The position numbers and the translations under genes are program-made. A DNA stretch of 24,226 nucleotides from a virus: IMG/VR virus record IMGVR_UViG_3300033153_003869, positions 1 to 24,226 of that record; one strand, given 5' to 3'. This document shows, piece after piece, positions 14,350-22,656 of this stretch. Position 1 is the stretch's first letter. Every line of letters starts with the position of its first letter. The notes beneath the pieces are model-generated. The model was given only the letters and a program-made list of their open reading frames with translations, searched no databases and was not told the DNA's origin.

Positions 14350-15459
14350 TCACGCAGCCCTCAGCTGTGCGTCGACCCACTGGAGGTGGGGGAGAATCAT
14401 GGGCGCGTTCGAGTAGCGGAGACCGTAAATTTCCCCAAAGTAGTCAGAGCCAGAGTCATAGCCGCCTACCCAAATCCGGCTGTTTGCGCCCCCTGTCGGA
14501 GCATTGGCTGTGCTTCCGGAGTCCATCGAGACCGCGTCAAAAAAGATCTCGTAGTCCTTCCCATTGGCGGCGCGGGTGACCGCGCAATAGATCAAGTCAA
14601 GCTGCGGGAGCGTTACGGCGCTCACCCAAGGGTCATTGAACCCCCCTCCATGCTCGCTAAGCACGCCTACGTTACCAATGTTCTTCAACAGTTGGATGAG
14701 TACCTGCCAGTTGTCGGCCTCTGCCGGGTCCGAAACAACGCCAACGCCGAAGAACGCATCATCGGCCGATGTTGCCCCCGACCACGCCAGCAATGCCTCG
14801 ACGGTAAAAGCGCCCGCATTTACAAGACCAGCGTCAACTGCCGACCTAAACCACCTGTCATACCGTAGGCTCCAGCCGAGCAGCCCGTTGCGGCGCGTGT
14901 GGGTCTTGGCCGCACCGACGGCAGACAAGTCGTGACTGTTCCCTGTGCGATCGACCTGGTCGTCGGCGGTGGCGTCTGGCTGGTACCTGGCAATGTAGTC
15001 CCCCGTGAACCCCGGGGGCTTGTCGCCGCTCAGATAGTTGACGATGGGTGTCCCGGCCCCGCCCCCAACGCCCCCAGTGTGCCCCCTCAAAACTGCCCAC
15101 TGGCTGGGCGCAATGCACACCACGGTCAGCATGTCCCACACGCCGCCGACAGACTTGGACGAGCCCCCGTTGACGGTGTCTCCCACCTGGGCAAGCAGTT
15201 TGATGACGGCCCCCCCGCTCGTCGGGTTGACCACCGTGAACGACTGCCCCACCACGCCGGGCTTCCCGTAGGGGATGAACACGGTTCGGGCAGCCCCACC
15301 GTCCAGACGGTAGAACTTGCCGACGGCGGCGACGATGTCCTCTCGGAGGACGGACTCTGTCGGGACGCCGAACGTCTGCCGAGACCAGTCCTGCTGGTCG
15401 CGCATCCCGGTAACGGCCTCCTGCGGGAGGCCCGGCAGGTTCGGCAGGTCCCTTTTCAC
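14350..15459 (-). CDS. Virion protein with C-terminal LamG-like domain
   Basis: 369 residues from a GTG at 15459, adjacent to the upstream TGA and with GGGAG 5 bases upstream. Residues 1-115 form a beta-rich N-terminal part (VGKFYRLDGGAARTVFIPYG, then VGQSFTVVNPTSGGAVIKLL). A Gly-rich hinge lies near 128-140. Residues about 150-369 look like a LamG/concanavalin jelly roll: AYIARYQPDA-like opening, NAGAFTVEALLAWSG, LIYCAVTRAANGKDYEIFFD and the closing SRIWVGGYDSGSDYFGEIYG, which is the usual last-strand pattern of these domains. It sits between the head-tail adaptor and the tail hub, so a neck appendage or tail-surface sugar-binding protein is plausible. Confidence 0.75.
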   Translation of the reverse strand: MKRDLPNLPGLPQEAVTGMRDQQDWSRQTFGVPTESVLREDIVAAVGKFYRLDGGAARTVFIPYGKPGVVGQSFTVVNPTSGGAVIKLLAQVGDTVNGGSSKSVGGVWDMLTVVCIAPSQWAVLRGHTGGVGGGAGTPIVNYLSGDKPPGFTGDYIARYQPDATADDQVDRTGNSHDLSAVGAAKTHTRRNGLLGWSLRYDRWFRSAVDAGLVNAGAFTVEALLAWSGATSADDAFFGVGVVSDPAEADNWQVLIQLLKNIGNVGVLSEHGGGFNDPWVSAVTLPQLDLIYCAVTRAANGKDYEIFFDAVSMDSGSTANAPTGGANSRIWVGGYDSGSDYFGEIYGLRYSNAPMILPHLQWVDAQLRAA

Positions 15460-16137
15460 TCAGACTCCCAGTGACCGGTAGGTGGGCCAGGCTTCCGCCG
15501 CCTCCGTGCTGCAGTCGCGAATCCTGTTCGGTTCGCCGTCGTCCCTCTCGCTGGCCTCGGAGCGGATGCGCCGGATCTGCGCGTCCTTCAAGGCCATCAG
15601 CTCCTGGATGTCCTCCTCATCCTTCACTCGCGCCTTGATGAGGCAGTCGATAACGACGTACTCCTCCCACCCTGCCATGCCGTCGAAGGTGTCGCCAGGG
15701 TTGACGAGCACCTCGTAGGCGGGAATGAACCAGAGCCGCAGCGTCCCGCTCCATTGCGGCGTCGGCCGCAGTCTCAAGTTTGAGCCCATCGCCCTGTAGC
15801 GGGTGGTGAGCTTGCCGGCGCCGCCCTCCTGGAGCTGGTTGCGCTCAGCCCAGTTGAATCGTCTCAGTTGCCTCCAGTGCGAGCCGTCCTGCACGTCGAC
15901 CCCGAGGACTTTGTAGAAGTCGGCGTCGAGTGCGTATTCGCCCGTCCCGGAGACAACCGAGACGTCGTCGTAGTCCAAGAAGTAGTCCTTGTTGACCTCG
16001 ACGAGAAGGTCGTACAGCTCCGCGATGGATTGGTTGACGTTGCGCGTAAGCTCAACGTCAGTGTGGCGAACTACCATCAGGTCGCCGCGGTTCCGAATCT
16101 CATCGCGGAGCTGCAGAAGGGTGCGGGTGCGGGACAT
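15460..16137 (-). CDS. Head-tail adaptor / connector-type protein
   Basis: 225 residues, starting 3 bases after the upstream TAG. The N-terminal helices (LLQLRDEIRNRGDLM, TRNVNQSIAELYDLLVEVN) are followed by a beta-rich middle containing GEYALDADFYKVLGVDV and a C-terminal helical region (WEEYVVIDCLIKARVKDEED, LKDAQIRRIRSEASERDDG). This helix / DFYKVLGV / helix layout and the length match podovirus head-to-tail adaptors that dock under the portal. Its position between the small decoration-like gene and the tail genes agrees. No enzymatic motif is seen. Confidence 0.7.
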   Translation of the reverse strand: MSRTRTLLQLRDEIRNRGDLMVVRHTDVELTRNVNQSIAELYDLLVEVNKDYFLDYDDVSVVSGTGEYALDADFYKVLGVDVQDGSHWRQLRRFNWAERNQLQEGGAGKLTTRYRAMGSNLRLRPTPQWSGTLRLWFIPAYEVLVNPGDTFDGMAGWEEYVVIDCLIKARVKDEEDIQELMALKDAQIRRIRSEASERDDGEPNRIRDCSTEAAEAWPTYRSLGV

Positions 16138-16140
16138 CGG

Positions 16141-16515
16141 CTAGTCCATCTCGTCGATGTCCAGCTTGATGTAGACCGTCACGTCGGGCGGGTCACGCAG
16201 ATTGCCCGGCGAGGCGGTGTCGTAGAACCACAGGGTGATGGTGGCCGCGGAGCCACTGGCGGCTGCGAACTGATGCACCCGCCCGACCTCTGTGGTGCCT
16301 CCCAGATAGGAGACGTACCCGCCCTTGAACGACACGAACCCTTCGTTCAGGGTGATGAGCCACTTGCCCTCAGAAGACCGCGCCACGCTGGCGACGCCTC
16401 TGCCGTCCGAAGTGAGCGTGGGGGTACCGCTCGAGACCGTGACCTTCATCCAGACGTTGGTCCAGCCGGGCTCCATGTGCTTCTTCCCGATGTCCCCGTA
16501 CCTTCCGTGTGCCAT
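16141..16515 (-). CDS. Small beta-rich head protein, decoration-like
   Basis: 124 residues from ATG 16515, with a strong AAGGAG site 7 bases upstream (16523-16528). The sequence is short beta strands throughout (NVWMKVTVSSGTPTLTSDG, GKWLITLNEGFVSFKGGYVS, ATITLWFYDT, DVTVYIKLDIDEMD), with no membrane segment or Cys. It lies directly after the major capsid gene, behind a hairpin that separates the two. A capsid decoration or head-completion role is inferred from size, fold type and position. I do not recognise the family. Confidence 0.65.
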   Translation of the reverse strand: MAHGRYGDIGKKHMEPGWTNVWMKVTVSSGTPTLTSDGRGVASVARSSEGKWLITLNEGFVSFKGGYVSYLGGTTEVGRVHQFAAASGSAATITLWFYDTASPGNLRDPPDVTVYIKLDIDEMD

Positions 16516-16532
16516 CTTTTTGCTCCTTTCGA

Positions 16533-16557
16533 GCAGGGGGGCATGAGCCCCCCTTGC
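16533..16557 (-). terminator. Strong hairpin just after the capsid gene (terminator-like or RNA-processing element)
   Basis: In the minus-strand RNA, GGGGGGC and GCCCCCC pair perfectly around a 4-base loop (16536-16542 with 16547-16553). Three more pairs extend the stem if one base bulges. It begins 7 bases after the capsid stop. No T-tract follows; instead the next gene's AAGGAG site comes almost at once. It therefore looks more like an attenuator, a 3'-end stabiliser or an RNase site than a full Rho-independent terminator. Confidence 0.65.
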
Positions 16558-16563
16558 ACCGGG

Positions 16564-17793
16564 TTACAGGGTGGTGAAGCCGTTCCAGCCGGGGGCGTCG
16601 GTCTTGGCGTTGCCCAGGACCATCATGCGGATCTCGATGCCGTCCTCGGATGACATGCGGAGCCACTTTTTGCCGTCCAAATCGATGATGAACGGCACCT
16701 CCCGAAGGGAGTGCAGGCACCAGCTGCTCTCGGTCAGCATCCAGCCTCGGTCGTTCTGGCAGTTCTGGTCCGGGAAGACCTGAATCTCTCCCTTGGGACC
16801 GTCGATCTCCACGCCCTTGAAGCCGATCTCCCCGACCTTGAACGACGTGTACCGCTTCTTGGTCCCCAGCTGCATGACCAGCGCGGCGTACTTCTCGAAA
16901 CTCGTAAAGCAGAGGTTGGGCTGTCCACCCTCACGGCCGATGCGAACCGCCACGTCGTAGAGCGCCTGCTCGATCGTCTTGCCCGTGCCGCTCAGCCGAT
17001 GGCCGGCGAGCCGGGTGGCGTCCGAGCTGCGGTCCACGCCGTAGTGGGAATCTCCGGAGGTGGGGGCGGTGGTGGGGAGCCAGCCCTGCAGCCCCATGAT
17101 CTTGCTCTGGCTGCCCGAGGCGTAGTCACCGTCGTTGAAGATGTAGTCCGTGGCGACCCACCCGGCCGGCGTTCCAGCCGCACCGCCAGCCGTCGCGGCC
17201 ACCGTCACGGTGCCACCGTCACGGTCGACCTCGATGACGTAGCCCCTCGTGCCCCGCACCGCGGACGAACGGTTGGTCGCCACCTCCAGCACCTGGTTCT
17301 TCTCGAAATGGGTCACGTCGTTCGAGTTGGACAACGTGATGACGCCCGTCGAGATGGAGGTGATGTAGCCGATGTCACCGTACCCGTCACGGAACAGGGA
17401 GATGGCGGTGGAGCGGATGAGCGAGTGGAGCTTGCGGTCCATTTCGGTCTCGACCGCGCCCAGAAGGGCGTTCTCGTCGCCCTCGCTGGCGAGGATGGTC
17501 TCGGTGTCGACCTTGGCGATGGCGTAGTCCTTCACACGGGTCAACAGGAAGTCCTCCCCGTCTGCGCCCGCGGCGTTGGTCTGCGCCCGCGTGAAGTTGA
17601 CGCTCCTGCCCGGCCCGGTGCCGTAGCAGACCGCGAACGTGACCCCCTTGCCCCCCATGCCCTTCTTCTTCTTGATTCTGGCGAACCAGGGGTTGTCCTT
17701 GTACGCCATGTTTCGAACGATGTCGCGCGAGTAGCGCACCTTCAACGCATAGTCGAAGGTGGTCGTGTTGAGTGTGGTTCCTGCGGCTCCCAT
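16564..17793 (-). CDS. Major capsid protein (HK97-type fold likely)
   Basis: 409 residues from ATG 17793, with an AAAGGAAG site upstream. The N-terminus (TTLNTTTFDYALKVRYSRDI, then NPWFARIKKKKGMGGKGVTF) resembles the N-arm of podovirus major capsid proteins. A long mid helix region (VETEMDRKLHSLIRSTAISL) precedes an insertion-like beta region (about 145-240), then a P-domain-like part (LCFTSFEKYAALVMQLGTKK) and a C-terminal beta section (GWMLTESSWCLHSLREVPFI, SSEDGIEIRMMVLGNAKTDA). Size, TAA stop and position right after the scaffold-like gene support the call. It is the only gene bracketed by RNA hairpins, which fits a need for high expression. The fold assignment is inference from pattern. 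Confidence 0.85.
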   Translation of the reverse strand: MGAAGTTLNTTTFDYALKVRYSRDIVRNMAYKDNPWFARIKKKKGMGGKGVTFAVCYGTGPGRSVNFTRAQTNAAGADGEDFLLTRVKDYAIAKVDTETILASEGDENALLGAVETEMDRKLHSLIRSTAISLFRDGYGDIGYITSISTGVITLSNSNDVTHFEKNQVLEVATNRSSAVRGTRGYVIEVDRDGGTVTVAATAGGAAGTPAGWVATDYIFNDGDYASGSQSKIMGLQGWLPTTAPTSGDSHYGVDRSSDATRLAGHRLSGTGKTIEQALYDVAVRIGREGGQPNLCFTSFEKYAALVMQLGTKKRYTSFKVGEIGFKGVEIDGPKGEIQVFPDQNCQNDRGWMLTESSWCLHSLREVPFIIDLDGKKWLRMSSEDGIEIRMMVLGNAKTDAPGWNGFTTL

Positions 17794-17837
17794 AGGGCTT
17801 CTTCCTTTCGCGGTTGATGTCGCGTTCGGAAGTCGCC

Positions 17838-17864
17838 CCGGCCTTTGGGAGCCTCTTTGGCCGG
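17838..17864 (-). other. Hairpin upstream of the capsid gene (nearer of two)
   Basis: CCGGCC and GGCCGG (17838-17843 and 17859-17864) can pair across a 15-base loop. No T-tract follows. It lies in the 129-base gap between scaffold and capsid genes, 44 bases before the capsid ATG. Confidence 0.5.
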
Positions 17865-17873
17865 CGGGTCCTC

Positions 17874-17921
17874 GTTTAGCGTCTGGGGAGACGCGACTGG
17901 TTCACTTCAGTAGTTTAGCGT
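17874..17921. repeat. Nine-base direct repeat in the scaffold-capsid gap
   Basis: The plus strand carries gtttagcgt at 17874-17882 and again at 17913-17921, 39 bases apart start to start. The function is unknown; a short protein or RNA-binding site is possible. Confidence 0.45.
17879..17894 (-). other. Hairpin upstream of the capsid gene (farther of two)
   Basis: In the minus-strand RNA, GCGTCT and AGACGC pair perfectly around a CCCC loop (16 bases in all). One arm overlaps one copy of a 9-base direct repeat, gtttagcgt on the plus strand, at 17874-17882; the other copy is at 17913-17921. Together with the second hairpin, these fill most of the scaffold-capsid gap. Confidence 0.5.
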
Positions 17922-17922
17922 G

Positions 17923-19023
17923 TCATTCCTTCTTGCCAAGCCCCGCGGCATCGACCAGCGCCTGCGGGATCGGCTCGTCCTCCAAGAACATTGGCTGCGA
18001 CTTCAGAATTTCAAGAGCCATATCGTGGCCTTCCTCCGCGCTCCTTGGGCCTCCAGCGGCCACTTTTGCCGGGGTTGCCTTCATGTCCTGGCGCAACGTC
18101 TGCTGCGCCTGTGGCTTCACTGCGGGCTGCGCTGCCGGCTGCTGCGTCGTCGTTGCCGGCTGTACCTCCACCTTCTTCGCGCCATTCCCACTGAAGCCGA
18201 ACACGTTTGCGATGCGGCTCCTGAACGTTTCGTCGTCCTTGAATTTCCCGAGCGCATCAAAGTACGCCTCGGTGTAACTGGCCTCCATCTCGCCGGCCAC
18301 CGCGCCGATGGCCTCGCCACGCGCTACCCGGGCGGCGATTTGGCCGATGGCCGGACCTCCCTCTGCCGCCATCTGCGACAGTACCGGATAGCTCTCCTTC
18401 GCCCGCTCCAGAGCCAACTCCACGCGGAGCGTCCTGGTCTCCTGGAGAGCCGCGTTCGCGGTCTGCTGGTTCTGCTGCACCTGGGGGTCGACCTGCGGCG
18501 CCTGCTGCACCTGCTGCTCGGGCTCGACGTTTATCAACTGCTGCATCAGCCGGGCGGTGTCCATCCCCATGTGGCGTGCCGCCGCGATGGGGTCCGTCCG
18601 CGCCAGCTCTGACAACTGGCTGAACCCGGCCTGGATGTTCTGCGCCTGGACCAACTGCTCCCGCTGGTGCTGCTCCCGCTGGGTTACCTCTCGGTCCCGT
18701 CGCTCGAGGTCCTGTTCGGCTCGGGCGTTGGGGTCTGCTGCCGTACCCCCCGCAGCATCCTGGCCTTCCTCCGCAGCCACCTCTCCATCTGCTGTGGCAG
18801 CAGGAAGTTCCGAAGCTTCCGTACCGCCCGCCTCGTCTCCAAGCTCCCCGGTACCGGCTGCGGCTGTGACATCTGGGTCCTCCTCCGGCGCGACCTCGAC
18901 CACAGGCGCGGCCTCAGCCTCACCGCCGGACTCTTGAGCGACGAGGTCGTTGTAGGCCTGGGCCAGCCCCGTTGACGGGTTCAGGATGGGTGTGGCTGCT
19001 TCGGTGTCGCTGGGGTCGCTCAT
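17923..19023 (-). CDS. Scaffold-like capsid assembly protein
   Basis: 366 residues, with the ATG overlapping the portal stop as ATGA. The N-terminal 100 residues are very acidic and Ala/Gly-rich (PVVEVAPEEDPDVTAAAGTG, then EVAAEEGQDAAGG). A charged helical region (RAEQDLERRDREVTQREQHQ), a Gln-rich stretch (VEPEQQVQQAPQVDPQVQQN near 170-190), further helices and a basic/mixed C-terminus follow. Low complexity, high helix content and position between portal and capsid are typical of podovirus scaffolds, which are removed or ejected after capsid assembly. I see no protease motif, so no self-cleaving scaffold is suggested. The exact family is not recognised. Confidence 0.8.
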   Translation of the reverse strand: MSDPSDTEAATPILNPSTGLAQAYNDLVAQESGGEAEAAPVVEVAPEEDPDVTAAAGTGELGDEAGGTEASELPAATADGEVAAEEGQDAAGGTAADPNARAEQDLERRDREVTQREQHQREQLVQAQNIQAGFSQLSELARTDPIAAARHMGMDTARLMQQLINVEPEQQVQQAPQVDPQVQQNQQTANAALQETRTLRVELALERAKESYPVLSQMAAEGGPAIGQIAARVARGEAIGAVAGEMEASYTEAYFDALGKFKDDETFRSRIANVFGFSGNGAKKVEVQPATTTQQPAAQPAVKPQAQQTLRQDMKATPAKVAAGGPRSAEEGHDMALEILKSQPMFLEDEPIPQALVDAAGLGKKE

Positions 19024-20900
19024 GGCATCGGCTCCTCAGGGGTTGCAAGTGGCACGTCGGCCTGCGGTCCAGGCGGCGGCATGGGCATCTCGCCTCCGGG
19101 CATGGGCATGGGCGCGGGCGCGGGCGGCACGGGCTGGGCGGTGGTCTTGTACTTCACCGCTTTCTCGATGTAGTCCAGCACGAGCTTCTGCCGCGCTGGC
19201 GGCGCTCCCTGGTGGCGCGCACGAATCAGCGAGGAGGTGGCCCGCGAGATGGCGAGCTCCAGGTCCTGGTAGACCTCGGGCAACTGCGCCTCGCCCTTGG
19301 CGAGCATCAGGCTCAGCTGCTTGTCGATGTCGTCCAGGCTCGCCGTCTCCAGCGAGGCGAACTGCTCCAGGTCCGGCGCGTCCAGCAGGTGGAGCGCCTG
19401 CGTCCGGTCGATGAACCCGGCGTTGAGCATCTCCTCCACTGTCGCCAGTCGGCCGGACGGCGTGTAGGGCAGCAGCGAGGTCGGGAAGACCTGGATTTCG
19501 AACATGTCCCGGTCCATGTCGACGTCCTCCCATTCGACAATCTCCAGGCCCCCGCGGTTCTCGCGGTACTTCGACTTGAGGGACCCGTCCGCGGCCAGGT
19601 CCCTGGCGACGTCGATGGTCAACTCTGCGGCGTCGAGGAAGAAGTCTTCGTAGAAGAGGTTGGTCAGCGCGTGGCGACCGGCCTCCTTCTCCTCGAGCGC
19701 ACGGAGCGCCACCGCGGCCTCGATGCCCGGCGGCTTGACCCCGGCTGCCGAGAGCTGCGATACCCCCGTACCCTCGAAAATCTTCGCGTAGACCTCCCAC
19801 ACGAACTTGTAGGCGTCCGCGGCCAGCGTTCCTGGCATCTCAAACTTGATGCGCCCACCGGACAGTGCACCGGGGTCGCACTCGACCATCGAGCCCGTCA
19901 GGTTGGTAACCTTCGCCGGGTCCAGCGCTCCCTTCTCGTAAAGCAGCCGCAGCGCGGCGCCGATGTGCAGGGCCTCCTGGAACCGTGTCAGCATCTTGTT
20001 GACAAAGAGCTGCGCCGACTCCTGCTGCTCCACCATGCCCTGCGGGTACCAGCCGTGCAGTGGGGTGCTCCAGAAGAAGAACGCGAATGGGAAGCGGGGC
20101 TTCTTGTACTCCTCGTAGAGCAACGTGTCGCCATCGATGGCTATCATGTGCCGCCCGTCGCCCGCCTCGTCGCTCGAGGGCAGGTGCCACGCCTCCACCA
20201 CCTCGACGAGGTCCGTAGTCAGGACCTCGCCCTCAGCGAGGTTGACAAGGCTCGTGCCCTTGCCTGCGGCGTCCCCGATGGCGGTCTTGTGCTTGGGGAA
20301 GTTGGCCATCAGTACTTCCGCCGGGACCTGCATCACCTGGTGCATCACCCGAGGGGCGCAAGACATCGCGGCCCGCTCGTCAATGACAAGCTCCCACGGT
20401 GGGGTGCGCTCGTAGTTGACCTTGCCCTGGCTCCCGTAGACCTTCAGGGCGCCGAGGCCGAACACCGCGCCGTCGAGGAAGCAGACCGGAGCCTTGCGGT
20501 AGACACGCTCGGTCTGCCAGCAGCCCTGGACGAACTTGCTCATGCCCTTGGCCCTGAACCGCAGGTCGAAGGCGCCTTCCGCGTCCGATGAATCGGTCAT
20601 GAACTCAGCGCGTGGGCGCTGCGATGCGATGCGAGCCGCCAGGGCGCTTGCGCAGTTCTCCGTGGCGTTGAGGATGAGCGCACCCTTCTCGGTGTCCATG
20701 GCCTGCTTGTAGATGGCGGGGAGCGACGAGGGCTGGCCCGCGGGGAAGCGCCCGTCCGTGTGCCCCATGAACATCGACAAGAACCGTCCGTAGACGCCGC
20801 ACCGGTCGGTCTGGAACTTGTGCAGTGACAGGAGGTCCTGGAGCAGGAACCGGTGAGCGTCCGTCTCCTGTTTCCACCAGCGTTGGGCTAGCTCAGACAT
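19020..20900 (-). CDS. Portal protein
   Basis: 626 residues, with ATG 20900 lying 8 bases inside the end of the terminase gene. The N-terminal helices (AQRWWKQETDAHRFLLQDLL) lead into a wing-like core with FVQGCWQTERVYRKAPVCFL, DGAVFGLGALKVYG and TPPWELVIDERAA, the helix-strand pattern seen in podovirus portals. Later parts include GWYPQGMVEQQESAQLFVNK and the region GTGVSQLSAAGVKPPGIEAA, typical of the portal clip/stem area. The last 50 residues are Pro/Met-rich (PPAPAPMPMPGGEMPMPPPG) and probably disordered. The portal forms the dodecameric DNA channel and docks the terminase, consistent with the gene order. It ends by overlapping the scaffold start. Confidence 0.85.
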   Translation of the reverse strand: MSELAQRWWKQETDAHRFLLQDLLSLHKFQTDRCGVYGRFLSMFMGHTDGRFPAGQPSSLPAIYKQAMDTEKGALILNATENCASALAARIASQRPRAEFMTDSSDAEGAFDLRFRAKGMSKFVQGCWQTERVYRKAPVCFLDGAVFGLGALKVYGSQGKVNYERTPPWELVIDERAAMSCAPRVMHQVMQVPAEVLMANFPKHKTAIGDAAGKGTSLVNLAEGEVLTTDLVEVVEAWHLPSSDEAGDGRHMIAIDGDTLLYEEYKKPRFPFAFFFWSTPLHGWYPQGMVEQQESAQLFVNKMLTRFQEALHIGAALRLLYEKGALDPAKVTNLTGSMVECDPGALSGGRIKFEMPGTLAADAYKFVWEVYAKIFEGTGVSQLSAAGVKPPGIEAAVALRALEEKEAGRHALTNLFYEDFFLDAAELTIDVARDLAADGSLKSKYRENRGGLEIVEWEDVDMDRDMFEIQVFPTSLLPYTPSGRLATVEEMLNAGFIDRTQALHLLDAPDLEQFASLETASLDDIDKQLSLMLAKGEAQLPEVYQDLELAISRATSSLIRARHQGAPPARQKLVLDYIEKAVKYKTTAQPVPPAPAPMPMPGGEMPMPPPGPQADVPLATPEEPMP

Positions 20901-22401
20901 CGTATGTCCCCTCTGCCTCGTACTGCTCGTCGATCTTTCGTTCCATCTCGTCCTCGATCATCTTGCCGTAGGCCGCTGTCCCGGGCCGCGGCTTCTCTTC
21001 TGGCCTCTCGAAACGGTAGTGGTAGGCCTGGCGGTAGGCCGAGAGCGTTGCATCGCAGCAGTCGTTGGCTGCTCCTGGCTGCTCAATCTTCCTGCCGTCA
21101 CGCTTGGTCAACCACGGAAGCTTGACCATCTCGGCCACCGTCGGGCTTTTCGCTGCGTCCAGGAACTTCACATGACCACCGAGCAGGTCGGCGTTCATGG
21201 TCTGCACCCAGTCGAACTTGTCTATCTTCTCGCCCTCCATCACCGGGAGGCGGTACCGTCGGCGGAACTCTTCGAAGTACTGCTTGTGCGAAGCGTCCCC
21301 GACGAGCTGGATGCCGGGGTACAGGTTCATGTAGTGGCGGACGTAGGATGCGATTTTGTCCATGCGCATCTCTGCCTCGCCGTAGCTTTCGAGCACTACC
21401 AGAAGCGGCGAGGAGCCACGCCACGACACCACCGAAAAAGCGGTCCTGTCGTCCCACCCGAAATCAATACCAAGAACAAACCGGTCCCCCTCTTGGGTCT
21501 TCCACCCCTCGAGAGAGTTCTTTTCCCAGTCGAACGCATAGACCCTCTCCCCGATATCGGTGTACCAGACGCCACACGAGTTCCTGACGAACTTCGGGTC
21601 GTCGGTGACGTTCAGGACCTCCTTCAACCGCTTCTCGCGCTTGGCCACGAACGACGCGCGCATGATGGGGTTGTTCATGGTGGTCCAGCGGTGGCAGCTC
21701 CACTCTGCGGCGCTCGGAGCCTCTAGCAGGTTCTTGACGTGCTCAGCCGAGAAGCAGGCCTGCCAGTTGTCCAGCTTGATGTCGAACTGCTTGGTGATTT
21801 GGTAGAAGAGGCCGTTTGGGAAGTGGCCGGGGATGCTCGTCATGTAGAGCACGCCGTCCTCTTCGCCCTCAGCCCCCAGTAGGCAGTCGTCGAGGTAGTC
21901 GTCGATGAGGTCCTCGAGCGACGCCGTGAAGACCGCCGCCCCGTCCACCGCGGCGCCTGCTAGCTTCTGGCCGTAGAACTTCTTCATCCACCCCGGGCGG
22001 TCGGCACCGTAGAGCCGAATCTGCGAGCGGTTGGGGAACCACATGCGGAGCTTGTGCTCCTGGGCGCGGAGCTTCAGGTCGTACTTGAGCCCGAGCTTCT
22101 CCAGGATGGGCCAGGCGATATCCTCCGCGCTGACCTGAGTCATGGCGACGTAGACGAACTTGCTCCGGGGTCGCGCCATGGCCCTAGAGCAGAAGTCGGC
22201 CAGGATGGTGTGCGTCTTCCCGGCGCGGCGCGTCGTCCACAGCAGCTTCTTGTGCGACGGGTCGAGCACCGCCGCGCGCTGCTCCGGGAACAGGCTGCCC
22301 AGGAGCGCCTTGCGCCGGACGCGCTCCCTGCTGACGGCTGCAGTGTCAACCGCCATGTAGGCCGTCAGGTACAGCAGGAGCAGGAGAAGGCACCGAGTCA
22401 C
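20893..22401 (-). CDS. terL: Terminase large subunit (packaging ATPase/nuclease)
   Basis: 502 residues from GTG 22401, which overlaps the upstream stop as GTGA and has AAGGG about 8 bases before it; ATG 22356 is an alternative without a clear site. The ATPase domain has Walker A TTRRAGKT (56-63), a Walker B position AAVDGA (D153, then G154 where Glu is expected) and the coupling motif SIPG (189-192). The nuclease domain shows the three acidic positions of an RNase H fold: D313 in GIDFGWDD, D369 in VGDAS and D447/D450 in NDCCDATLSAY. Gene order (terminase, portal, scaffold, capsid) confirms the call. The first 15 residues from GTG are strongly hydrophobic (CLLLLLLYLTAY), odd for a terminase. 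The Glu-to-Gly change is also odd; see findings. Confidence 0.92.
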   Translation of the reverse strand: MTRCLLLLLLYLTAYMAVDTAAVSRERVRRKALLGSLFPEQRAAVLDPSHKKLLWTTRRAGKTHTILADFCSRAMARPRSKFVYVAMTQVSAEDIAWPILEKLGLKYDLKLRAQEHKLRMWFPNRSQIRLYGADRPGWMKKFYGQKLAGAAVDGAAVFTASLEDLIDDYLDDCLLGAEGEEDGVLYMTSIPGHFPNGLFYQITKQFDIKLDNWQACFSAEHVKNLLEAPSAAEWSCHRWTTMNNPIMRASFVAKREKRLKEVLNVTDDPKFVRNSCGVWYTDIGERVYAFDWEKNSLEGWKTQEGDRFVLGIDFGWDDRTAFSVVSWRGSSPLLVVLESYGEAEMRMDKIASYVRHYMNLYPGIQLVGDASHKQYFEEFRRRYRLPVMEGEKIDKFDWVQTMNADLLGGHVKFLDAAKSPTVAEMVKLPWLTKRDGRKIEQPGAANDCCDATLSAYRQAYHYRFERPEEKPRPGTAAYGKMIEDEMERKIDEQYEAEGTYDV

Positions 22402-22643
22402 TTCTTGCCCTTCTTCTCCGGCTCGGGCTCCGGCTCCAGCTCAATCCACCGGACGTTGTTCGGCATCACCAGCCAGTCACCGAACCCGTGCCCGTGGTTG
22501 CGCCGCTTGCAGAGGACGATTTTGAAGCACGTCAGTCCGTCGAGGTCGGCCACCTCGATGGAGTCGGCCTCTTCTCCGACACGGACCCCGGTGAACGGCT
22601 CGTTGCCGAGGGACTCCTTGAGCATCATCGCCTTGATTTTCAT
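22398..22643 (-). CDS. Small protein of unknown function with Glu-Pro tail
   Basis: 81 residues from ATG 22643, with GAAAGG 6 bases upstream. I do not use the longer upstream frame because it overlaps the previous gene and is low-quality sequence. The protein is probably beta-rich (ADSIEVADLDGLTCFKIVL, then FGDWLVMPNNVRWIELE) and ends in an EPEPEPE repeat followed by basic KKGKK. It overlaps the terminase start as GTGA, so the two are probably translated together. No family is recognised. Confidence 0.6.
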   Translation of the reverse strand: MKIKAMMLKESLGNEPFTGVRVGEEADSIEVADLDGLTCFKIVLCKRRNHGHGFGDWLVMPNNVRWIELEPEPEPEKKGKK

Positions 22644-22656
22644 GTTGAGCCTTTCT

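Noticed and set aside
14306-14380. Upstream extension of the tail hub protein to ATG 14380
   Set aside because: It overlaps the previous gene by 31 bases and has no ribosome site, while ATG 14305 has a strong GGAGGT.
13046-14416. Plus-strand open frame (456 codons) opposite the tail hub gene
   Set aside because: Same shadow pattern, and it would cross two good minus-strand genes.
18972-20591. Long plus-strand open frame (539 codons) opposite the portal gene
   Set aside because: It is antisense to a clearly recognisable portal gene, has no ribosome site and reads as Arg/Leu/Val/His-rich low-quality protein, as expected from mirrored GC-rich codons.
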